NCBI RefSeq assembly: GCF_029784155.1
Contig: NC_073693.1
Span: 185,277,802 to 185,341,801, forward strand
Direction: 5' to 3'
Origin: Uranotaenia lowii
Lineage: Eukaryota > Arthropoda > Insecta > Diptera > Culicidae
Length of the DNA stretch: 64,000 nucleotides
Position numbers and translations under genes: made by a program
The notes under the pieces: generated by a model
Database searches by the model: none
Told to the model about the DNA's origin: nothing
The model's input: the letters and a program-made list of their open reading frames with translations, nothing else
Shown here: piece by piece, positions 36,301-48,300 of the stretch
How the letters are laid out: each line of letters opens with the position of its first letter
How positions within the stretch are numbered: the first letter of the stretch is position 1

Positions 36301-39300
36301 TGTAAATTTGTAAATTTGTAAATTTGTAAATTTGTAAATTTGTAAATTTGTAAATTTGTAAATTGTAAATTTGTAAATTTGTAAATTTGTAAATTTGTAA
36401 ATTTGTAAATTTGTAAATTTGTAAATTTGTAAATTTGTAAATTTGTAAATTTGTAAATTTGTAAATTTGTAAATTTGTAAATTTGTAATTTGTAAATTTG
36501 TAAATTTGTAAATTTGTAAATTTGTAAATTTGTAAATTTGTAAATTTGTAAATTTGTAAATTTGTAAATTTGTAAATTTGTAAATTTGTAAATTTGTAAA
36601 TTTGTAAATTTGTAAATTTGTAAATTTGTAAATTTGTAAATTTGTAAATTTGTAAATTTGTAAATTTGTAAATTTGTAAATTTGTAAATTTGTAAATTTG
36701 TAATTTGTAAATTTGTAAATTTGTAAATTTGTAAATTTGTAAATTTGTAAATTTGTAAATTTGTAAATTTGTAAATTTGTAAATTTGTAAATTTGTAAAT
36801 TTGTAAATTTGTAAATTTGTAAATTTGTAAATTTGTAAATTTGTAAATTTGTAAATTTGTAAATTTGTAAATTTGTAAATTTGTAAATTTGTAAATTTGT
36901 AAATTTGTAAATTTGTAAATTTGTAAATTTGTAAATTTGTAAATTTGTAAATTTGTAAATTTGTAAATTTGTAAATTTGTAAATTTGTAAATTTGTAAAT
37001 TTGTAAATTTGTAAATTTGTAAATTTGTAAATTTGTAAATTTGTAAATTTGTAAATTTGTAAATTTGTAAATTTGTAAATTTGTAAATTTGTAAATTTGT
37101 AAATTTGTAAATTTGTAAATTTGTAAATTTGTAAATTTGTAAATTTGTAAATTTGTAAATTTGTAAATTTGTAAATTTGTAAATTTGTAAATTTGTAAAT
37201 TTGTAAATTTGTAAATTTGTAAATTTGTAAATTTGTAAATTTGTAAATTTGTAAATTTGTAAATTTGTAAATTTGTAAATTTGTAAATTTGTAAATTTGT
37301 AAATTTGTAAATTTGTAAATTTGTAAATTTGTAAATTTGTAAATTTGTAAATTTGTAAATTTGTAAATTTGTAAATTTGTAAATTTGTAAATTTGTAAAT
37401 TTGTAAATTTGTAAATTTGTAAATTTGTAAATTTGTAAATTTGTAAATTTGTAAATTTGTAAATTTGTAAATTTGTAAATTTGTAAATTTGTAAATTTGT
37501 AAATTTGTAAATTTGTAAATTTGTAAATTTGTAAATTTGTAAATTTGTAAATTTGTAAATTTGTAAATTTGTAAATTTGTAAATTTGTAAATTTGTAAAT
37601 TTGTAAATTTGTAAATTTGTAAATTTGTAAATTTGTAAATTTGTAAATTTGTAAATTTGTAAATTTGTAAATTTGTAAATTGTAAATTTGTAAATTTGTA
37701 AATTTGTAAATTTGTAAATTTGTAAATTTGTAAATTTGTAAATTTGTAAATTTGTAAATTTGTAAATTTGTAAATTTGTAAATTTGTAAATTTGTAAATT
37801 TGTAAATTTGTAAATTTGTAAATTTGTAAATTTGTAAATTTGTAAATTTGTAATTTGTAAATTTGTAAATTTGTAAATTTGTAAATTTGTAAATTTGTAA
37901 ATTTGTAAATTTGTAAATTTGTAAATTTGTAAATTTGTAAATTTGTAAATTTGTAAATTTGTAAATTTGTAAATTTGTAAATTTGTAAATTTGTAAATTT
38001 GTAAATTTGTAAATTTGTAATTTGTAAATTTGTAAATTTGTAAATTTGTAATTTGTAAATTTGTAAATTTGTAAATTTGTAAATTTGTAAATTTGTAAAT
38101 TTGTAAATTTGTAAATTTGTAAATTTGTAAATTTGTAAATTTGTAAATTTGTAAATTTGTAAATTTGTAAATTTGTAAATTTGTAAATTTGTAAATTTGT
38201 AAATTTGTAAATTTGTAAATTTGTAAATTTGTAAATTTGTAAATTTGTAAATTTGTAAATTTGTAAATTTGTAAATTTGTAAATTTGTAAATTTGTAAAT
38301 TTGTAAATTTGTAAATTTGTAAATTTGTAAATTTGTAAATTTGTAAATTTGTAAATTTGTAAATTTGTAAATTTGTAAATTTGTAAATTTGTAAATTTGT
38401 AAATTTGTAAATTTGTAAATTTGTAAATTTGTAAATTTGTAAATTTGTAAATTTGTAAATTTGTAAATTTGTAAATTTGTAAATTTGTAAATTTGTAAAT
38501 TTGTAAATTTGTAAATTTGTAAATTTGTAAATTTGTAAATTTGTAAATTTGTAAATTTGTAAATTTGTAAATTTGTAAATTTGTAAATTTGTAAATTGTA
38601 AATTTGTAAATTTGTAAATTTGTAAATTTGTAAATTTGTAAATTTGTAAATTTGTAAATTTGTAAATTTGTAAATTTGTAAATTTGTAAATTTGTAAATT
38701 TGTAAATTTGTAAATTTGTAAATTTGTAAATTTGTAAATTGTAAATTTGTAAATTTGTAAATTTGTAAATTTGTAAATTTGTAAATTGTAAATTTGTAAA
38801 TTTGTAAATTTGTAAATTTGTAAATTTGTAAATTTGTAAATTTGTAAATTTGTAAATTTGTAAATTTGTAAATTTGTAAATTTGTAAATTTGTAAATTTG
38901 TAAATTTGTAAATTTGTAAATTTGTAAATTTGTAAATTTGTAAATTTGTAAATTTGTAAATTTGTAAATTTGTAAATTTGTAAATTTGTAAATTTGTAAA
39001 TTTGTAAATTTGTAAATTTGTAAATTTGTAAATTTGTAAATTTGTAAATTTGTAAATTTGTAAATTTGTAAATTTGTAAATTTGTAAATTTGTAAATTTG
39101 TAAATTTGTAAATTTGTAAATTTGTAAATTTGTAAATTTGTAAATTTGTAAATTTGTAAATTTGTAAATTTGTAAATTTGTAAATTTGTAAATTTGTAAA
39201 TTTGTAAATTTGTAAATTTGTAAATTTGTAAATTTGTAAATTTGTAAATTTGTAAATTTGTAAATTTGTAAATTTGTAAATTTGTAAATTTGTAAATTTG

Positions 39301-42300
39301 TAAATTTGTAAATTTGTAAATTTGTAAATTTGTAAATTTGTAAATTTGTAAATTTGTAAATTTGTAAATTTGTAAATTTGTAAATTTGTAAATTTGTAAA
39401 TTTGTAAATTTGTAAATTTGTAAATTTGTAAATTTGTAAATTTGTAAATTTGTAAATTGTAAATTTGTAAATTTGTAAATTTGTAAATTTGTAAATTTGT
39501 AAATTTGTAAATTTGTAAATTTGTAAATTTGTAAATTTGTAAATTTGTAAATTTGTAAATTTGTAAATTTGTAAATTTGTAAATTTGTAAATTTGTAAAT
39601 TTGTAAATTTGTAATTTGTAAATTTGTAAATTTGTAAATTTGTAAATTTGTAAATTTGTAAATTTGTAAATTTGTAAATTTGTAAATTTGTAAATTTGTA
39701 AATTTGTAAATTTGTAAATTTGTAAATTTGTAAATTTGTAAATTTGTAAATTTGTAAATTTGTAAATTTGTAAATTTGTAAATTTGTAATTTGTAAATTT
39801 GTAAATTGTAAATTTGTAAATTTGTAAATTGTAATTGTAAATTTGTAAATTTGTAAATTTGTAAATTTGTAAATTTGTAAATTTGTAAATTTGTAAATTT
39901 GTAATTTGTAAATTTGTAAATTTGTAAATTTGTAAATTTGTAAATTTGTAAATTTGTAAATTTGTAAATTTGTAAATTTGTAAATTTGTAAATTTGTAAA
40001 TTTGTAAATTTGTAAATTTGTAAATTTGTAAATTTGTAAATTTGTAAATTTGTAAATTTGTAAATTTGTAATTTGTAAATTTGTAAATTTGTAAATTTGT
40101 AAATTTGTAAATTTGTAAATTTGTAAATTTGTAAATTTGTAAATTTGTAAATTTGTAAATTTGAAATTTGTAAATTTGTAAATTTGTAAATTTGTAAATT
40201 TGTAAATTTGTAAATTTGTAAATTTGTAAATTTGTAAATTTGTAAATTTGTAAATTTGTAAATTTGTAAATTTGTAAATTTGTAAATTTGTAAATTTGTA
40301 AATTTGTAAATTTGTAAATTTGTAAATTTGTAAATTTGTAAATTTGTAAATTTGTAAATTTGTAAATTTGTAAATTTGTAAATTTGTAAATTTGTAAATT
40401 TGTAAATTTGTAAATTTGTAAATTTGTAAATTTGTAAATTTGTAAATTTGTAAATTTGTAAATTTGTAATTTGTAAATTTGTAATTTGTAAATTTGTAAA
40501 TTTGTAAATTTGTAAATTTGTAAATTTGTAAATTTGTAAATTTGTAAATTTGTAAATTTGTAAATTTGTAAATTGTAATTTGTAAATTTGTAAATTTGTA
40601 AATTTGTAAATTTGTAAATTTGTAAATTTGTAAATTTGTAAATTTGTAAATTTGTAAATTTGTAAATTTGTAATTTGTAAATTGTAAATTTGTAAATTTG
40701 TAAATTTGTAAATTTGTAAATTTGTAAATTTGTAAATTTGTAAATTTGTAAATTTGTAAATTTGTAAATTTGTAAATTTGTAAATTTGTAAATTTGTAAA
40801 TTTGTAAATTTGTAAATTTGTAAATTTGTAAATTTGTAAATTTGTAAATTTGTAAATTTGTAAATTTGTAAATTTGTAAATTTGTAAATTTGTAAATTTG
40901 TAAATTTGTAAATTTGTAAATTTGTAAATTGTAAATTTGTAAATTTGTAAATTTGTAAATTTGTAAATTTGTAAATTTGTAAATTTGTAAGTTTGTAAAT
41001 TTGTAAATTTGTAAATTTGTAAATTTGTAAATTTGTAAATTTGTAAATTTGTAAATTTGTAAATTTGTAAATTTGTAAATTTGTAATTTGTAAATTTGTA
41101 AATTTGTAAATTTGTAAATTTGTAAATTTGTAAATTTGTAAATTTGTAAATTTGTAAATTTGTAAATTTGTAAATTTGTAAATTTGTAAATTTGTAAATT
41201 TGTAAATTTGTAAATTTGTAAATTTGTAAATTTGTAAATTTGTAAATTTGTAAATTTGTAAATTTGTAAATTTGTAAATTTGTAAATTTGTAAATTTGTA
41301 AATTTGTAAATTTGTAATTCGTAAATTTGTAAATTTGTAAATTTGTAAATTTGTTAATTCGTAAATTTGTAAATTTGTAAATTTGTAAATTTGTAAATTT
41401 GTAAATTTGTAAATTTGTAAATTTGTAAATTTGTAAATTTGTAAATTTGTAAATTTGTAAATTTGTAAATTTGTAAATTTGTAAATTTGTAAATTTGTAA
41501 ATTTGTAAATTTGTAAATTTGTAAATTTGTAAATTTGTAAATTTGTAAATTTGTAAATTTGTAAATTTGTAAATTTGTAAATTTGTAAATTTGTAAATTT
41601 GTAAATTTGTAAATTTGTAAATTTGTAAATTTGTAAATTTGTAAATTTGTAAATTTGTAAATTTGTAAATTTGTAAATTTGTAAATTTGTAAATTTGTAA
41701 ATTTGTAAATTTGTAAATTTGTAAATTTGTAAATTTGTAAATTTGTAAATTTGTAAATTTGTAAATTTGTAAATTTGTAAATTTGTAAATTTGTAAATTT
41801 GTAAATTTGTAAATTTGTAAATTTGTAAATTTGTAAATTTGTAAATTTGTAAATTTGTAAATTTGTAAATTTGTAAATTTGTAAATTTGTAAATTTGTAA
41901 ATTTGTAAATTTGTAAATTTGTAAATTTGTAAATTTGTAAATTTGTAAATTTGTAAATTTGTAAATTTGTAAATTTGTAAATTTGTAAATTTGTAAATTT
42001 GTAAATTTGTAAATTTGTAAATTTGTAAATTTGTAAATTTGTAAATTTGTAAATTTGTAAATTTGTAAATTTGTAAATTTGTAAATTTGTAAATTTGTAA
42101 ATTTGTAAATTTGTAAATTTGTAAATTTGTAAATTTGTAAATTTGTAAATTTGTAAATTTGTAAATTTGTAAATTTGTAAATTTGTAAATTTGTAAATTT
42201 GTAAATTTGTAAATTTGTAAATTTGTAAATTTGTAAATTTGTAAATTTGTAAATTTGTAAATTTGTAATTTGTAAATTTGTAAATTTGTAAATTTGTAAA

Positions 42301-45300
42301 TTTGTAAATTTGTAAATTTGTAAATTTGTAAATTTGTAAATTTGTAAATTTGTAAATTTGTAAATTTGTAAATTTGTAAATTTGTAAATTTGTAAATTTG
42401 TAAATTGTAAATTTGTAAATTTGTAAATTTGTAAATTTGTAATTTGTAAATTTGTAAATTTGTAAATTTGTAAATTTGTAAATTTGTAAATTTGTAAATT
42501 TGTAAATTTGTAAATTTGTAAATTTGTAAATTTGTAAATTTGTAAATTTGTAAATTTGTAAATTTGTAAATTTGTAAATTTGTAAATTTGTAAATTTGTA
42601 AATTTGTAAATTTGTAAATTTGTAAATTTGTAAATTTGTAAATTTGTAAATTTGTAAATTTGTAAATTTGTAAATTTGTAAATTTGTAAATTTGTAAATT
42701 TGTAAATTTGTAAATTTGTAAATTTGTAAATTTGTAAATTTGTAAATTTGTAAATTTGTAAATTTGTAGATTTGTAAATTTGTAAATTTGTAAATTTGTA
42801 AATTTGTAAATTTGTAAATTTGTAAATTTGTAAATTTGTAAATTTGTAAATTTGTAAATTTGTAGTGTCACTGCTCAAACTGATGGAATGCTTTCTGATG
42901 GTTTAATCATATAAATGGTTAAATTGCTCTTGATTTCAGGTAACCAGTTTTTCTTCTGATTCTATACTTTCCAGTTGTTGCTGCCAACCCCAGCATGCGT
43001 TCGACAACAAATCTCTTGATCATAAATTTGGCAGCCGCTGATTTGCTTTTTGTGATATTTTGCGTACCCTTCACTGCTACAGATTATATCCTTTCGGAAT
43101 GGCCGTTCGGTATCTTGTGGTGTAAATTTGTAAGTTACATGTACATAGTCAGATTGTCAACATTACGATGCTTCTGATGACAACATTGGCTTGTGTCTAT
43201 AACAACACGTGCTCTTTGCAGGTCCAGTACATGATAGTGGTGACTGCACATGCCAGCGCATATACTTTAGTGCTAATGTCTCTGGATCGATTCCTTGCTG
43301 TCGTTCATCCGATAACCAGTATGTCAGTTCGAACTGAGAAAAACGCTATCATGTGAGTCTTTGCATCCCAATCCCAAATGCTGACCATCTCTGTTTCGCA
43401 TGTCGATCTATTCGAGAAACTATTTCTAATTACAGAGCCATAACGGTCACGTGGTTTGTGATTTTGACCACAGCTATTCCGGTTGCCATTTCCCATGGAA
43501 TTTTGCGCTATCCGAGCAAGGGGGAGGACTACACCGCCTGTTTATTTTTACACACCGAAGGATACAGTTTAATTGCTTTTCATGTAAGTTGGCGTCATGG
43601 CTTTTTCTGTAAACACATTTAAAGCATAAATGCACACTTAACAGACAATTTTATTTTTTGTGTTGTATATGTAAAAAAGGATTTTGAGAAACACATGAAT
43701 CTATATATGACCTGCCCGTGATTAGCTTACCAAATTTCGTTCCAAAGACATTTATCACTATCCTCATCTGTGTGGCATCCAGTACAATATTAGCCGGAGT
43801 TCAAAATTCCGGAACAATAACAAGGAAATTCAAGCACGTTTTGAAAACTTTACCATGCGAAAACATTTCAAGATCTGTGGTAAAGTTTTTACAACACGTG
43901 TTGTATTCTCGCATGCTGTGATGCAAAAAATGAAATATTTCTATCACGGCTGGAATAGAAACAGTTCTGTAAAAAAAATACAACGTCCAAAGATCTAGAA
44001 AATATTTTCGCATGGTAAAATTGTCAAAAATTCTACCACTTTCCCCCAACACGAGTGAACTTGCTCTAAGAAATCTTTTAGAAAATATTTAATATTTGAT
44101 TTTTTGAAATATTTTCTATTTTTCTAATTCAAATATGTTTTCTATTTTTTAAAATTTTTGTTTTGTTGGAAACTTTGGTCATATGACATTTGGAAATTGT
44201 TTTTTTTACAATTCGTTTATTTGAAACGGCTCAAAAATTTTTTTGGAAATTGTGCAGGTCTAGATAATGAAGATTAATGAACCAACGTAGTGAAAAATAA
44301 CGTTTGACCACTTAGACATTCACACTGAACTGGTTAAAATAGGTTAAAATGTGGTTTCAAATCATTTGGTATTAAAATTAAAAATTTTAATTTTCCCGAT
44401 TCCCTTACCCGCCCTTACGTGATATTTTAGGATAAAACAAATCTTAACATTGCACAAGTCAGTTTTCAGGCCAATTAACAATATGTACATAAATGGTCCG
44501 TTTTCGAAATTCAACATGCCCATTTGGCACCCGTCGTCCTAATGAATATGTTTCTCAATAGACACCGCTGTACTGGAGTAAAATTTATCACTTTTTCATT
44601 AATATTTCAATCGGTTGGTATGTTTGTGAGATTTTATTTTTTGCTCTTATCCAAACTAAAATTAAACTTTTTTTTCAATTACCGCTTATTTTCGAAAAAG
44701 CAAATCGGTGGTGCATAAATTTAGGGGTATATGTATATTATAACAAAATTCCATAAGTGCGAGAAAAACATAGTTTCATGTCATTTCCGTAAATTGATTT
44801 CTTCCATTGAAGTAATTTTTTATCGATGCTGGCGTTCGTAAAATATAAATAAAGGTATGCAAAAGCATTGAGAAGTTATTTGACATCTATCTAAAAATCA
44901 ATTAACGAAAGCGCCGTATTCTTTTCTTTTTCTTTACAAGTTATTGATTGAGTTGCTTGTCATGTTTATTTTAAAAATAATACAAAACTATAGGGGAGAA
45001 TGGATGGGGCGGGGCTGATCTAATTTTATTGTTTTCATCAAATCTTTAGGGAAAAATCAGCAATTCACCGTCTTTGACAGTATTTGGTTGCATGCAATTC
45101 TATGTTCTAAGTTACAATGCTCCAAAAATACAAGGAAACGTGATTCCGCAGATGATTTAAAAGCGCTTTTTTCTAGCGAAAATGTTTTTTCTTTTAATTT
45201 AAAGAAGACTTTAATCCTTTATTGCTTTAACCCTTTCCTTCCTACGAGGTTTTTACGTTTTAAAAAAAGAAATATCTATTTATAACCAAAGTTCTAGAAC

Positions 45301-48300
45301 AAAAGATGGATTTTTCGTCTACTTCAATGATTCCTTTTGTGAATTTGTGAACAACAAGAAATAATGAAGAAGTACTTGGAATTTCATCACCTCATTGATC
45401 AAAAACTTAAACGACTATATTTTGTAAAATATTTCTTGGGTATACCCATCTCTCAAAAGTCAAACTATTGAGATTTTTGAAATTTTCATTTTTGTCTTGA
45501 ACAATGGCCGCCATGACACTTGGCGCCGGCCAAAACTAAATTTAACGTTTTTCAAGAATTTTAATTAACTTTCAATATTTTTTCAAACCAGTGAGTATTT
45601 TAGTAGATGAAATACCTATCCCGAAGCGAAAGAAAATTGACGTAATAATTTTCATGAGTATTGATAAAAAGCTTAACAAATAGAAAAAAATACCGTAAAA
45701 CGGGGTAACTTTGATCACCGGGGGTAACTTTGACCAACAATAAATTTTTCCACATTATCGTCAATAACTCAGTTTATAGTTTGAAGTTTTGAAAGATGTT
45801 TGCTACGTTTGAAAGCTTTTAAATTGAATATCAAATAGGCAAAATTTGGTTCGTATTCAACATTTTTTCTGTTCGAAAAAATTAAATTTTAAAATCTTAA
45901 AATATCTATTTTTTCAAGGCTCGCAAACAAACAGTTCTCCTGATGATACTAAAAAGCATTTAGAAGCAAACGGTTTGTTGAATGTGAAAGAACAACATTT
46001 TTTCTTTGTAGATGTATAGTTATAGTGCTATTTTTATAGTTGTTTAATGATAAACTGTTTATATTTAAAAATTAAGGATTTTCCAAGAGTAAGCCCGTAT
46101 TGGAAAAACGGATAGGAATCCTATCAAATGGTTTACTTTGAGGAAAAAATAAAAATGGAAATAGTGAGAGGGCCTTGGAGAATGTGTGGAGGTAAAATTT
46201 CATTTGTATTCTGAAGCTTAAACTATTAAGCAATGGTTACAATTTTTGCCCCTAAATGTGTGCAGCATCATTGTTCTTTTTTCGATTATAAATGTTTTTA
46301 AAACAAAGCGTTAAAAAGCAAGGTAAGATTGATAAACTAGCATTTCTAAATATAATGAAGGTGTTTTGTATCCTTTATGACCAAGAAAACTCTATAAATC
46401 CGTCAAAATATAGACTGATCAATGTAACCCCAAACTTGGGGCCCAAAGCATCAAATTCTGAACAGAGACGAAATCGATTTTTAAATCAAATTTAAAGTAG
46501 TCTAATAAATTTCTGCAACCATGTTTTACGTTCATAGGAGTCCAGTACTGGTTTTAAAAATATGGAACATTCCTCAGTCTCCTTAACAGAAAAAAATATT
46601 CGAAAAATATTGAAACAATAATTGTGTAGTTAAGTTCTTACGTTGGCACAAATCCGCTTAAAAATGAATGTAAGGTCCTTCTCGAAAAAAAAACTCCTAA
46701 ACTGTTTACAGAGGTAGACACAGGGTTGTATACATTTTAAGTCAGTGAATTACAAAATAAAAATACTTCTATTGTGTGCAGACCTGTGAGGAGCTCTGGA
46801 GCCAGGAAGGAGCACTTACAGTCGCGGGAATCACTGATTAGCTGATTAGCTGACTGACTCGCTTGCTCGCCGACTGATTAGCTGACTCGCGTGCACGCTC
46901 GTGTCGAATGACGAAGTGTCCGTTTTATCCATTCACATATCCCCCTCCTATCCCAAACAAAATATGATTGAAAATATTACTATCTCATACATTTAAATGG
47001 TTTTTCCCAAATTTTATTCAAGACCGCAAACTCAAGAAATTGACAGAGTGTATGTAAGCAAGGTATTTGAATGTTTAGTTTAGTTTAGTTTATTTATCAA
47101 AAGCGGCGTAAAACAATTGTCTTACACAATGTTGACAATGTTGAGCTGCATTTAGAATGATTATGCACAACAGGTTGTCTTATCTCAACACTCTAGCAAT
47201 TTCTTTAGAGAACTCTCTCAAACATTTAATAGATACACATTCAAAAATCTTTATAAGAGGTAAAAAAACCAACGAAAGACCTGACATCATTTGTTACTAC
47301 ATATGTTGACAAACTTTCTCATGCTATTTAGGTTGCTATACGATAGTTTAAGGTACATAATTTCTTACTCACTTTAAAAATTTGTAACCTACACGGGCTA
47401 GCCTGCTGCTCAGTCGAGCAAGAACCCCCCTTTAAGACCAAGCCCACCGTTGCTATTTTGGTCGGTATTTTAGATGGTTTGATTGGTTGCGTTTTTATTT
47501 ATTTACTGATTTTCGCACCCATTGTTGCCATACAGGTTGGTATTTGTGTTTGTTGATTTTCTGATGGCGACGACCGGCTGCGTTGCTACCGGGTTGCTAC
47601 ATAAACGAATCCTGTAACAACCTACTGCTCAAATGCTATTTCTCGAATCAAGTTAGCGATTGTTGGTGCGATGATGGGTTGATAGATATGTTACTGAATG
47701 TACTCGATTCGAGGTTTAGCAGCCATTGGTGGGCTTGGTCTAAGCCTCAGGAACGGCACACTCGTAAATGAAATTTCGCGATACAAGGAAACACTTTAGA
47801 TTGCTCGTTTGAAATCCCACTTTATTTTTCCCTAGCACTTTAGGTCGCGACACTGGGTACTGGACGAATGGGTAGTGTAAAATGGTTCTCAAGAACCGCG
47901 GGGTAAGTTCCACTCTTAAATGGTTGTTTGGTCCTACCTTTTAACCGGGCACGGTGAACTAACGCTGGTGGCTCTCGTCTACGGTAACCTTCGGCTACGG
48001 CCTGCACAGTCTGACGGTTGTGTGGTGATTCGACTGGGACGTGGTGGGCTGGTCCGGGTGTCGGCTGTTCAGCTCCAACAGCAGACCACAGGTAGACAGG
48101 ACACGTGGTACTACCGGCACCGTATTGTGGACCAAACTTCGAACTGGGCGGAGGGCGGATCTCGGACGGCGTAAAGCACGGCGGCTGGAGCTGGTCGGGA
48201 TGCCAGACAAGCTCCTGATCGCTGGATTGTCTGACGGACCGGGTCGTCAGCACAGCTAGGCTTTCAGACAATCACCAGGTGAAGCTGTCGGTCAGTTTCC

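Noticed and set aside
33625..42864. CRISPR-like regular repeats
   Set aside because: No spacers; a pure tandem octamer in animal DNA.
41354..42871. 505-codon minus-strand ORF
   Set aside because: Same octamer by-product in another frame.
33615..42878. 3,087-codon minus-strand ORF of repeated KFTNLQIY
   Set aside because: The octamer has no stop in any minus-strand frame, so the ORF is a by-product of the repeat and survives every one-base loss; it even runs through the N gap.
44993..45060. Second copy of the GGGGAGAATG-terminated MITE
   Set aside because: Only one end is recognisable; no inverted partner was found downstream.
47840..48271. 143-codon minus-strand ORF
   Set aside because: Lies inside the solo LTR; no domain, and LTR copy 1 does not preserve it.
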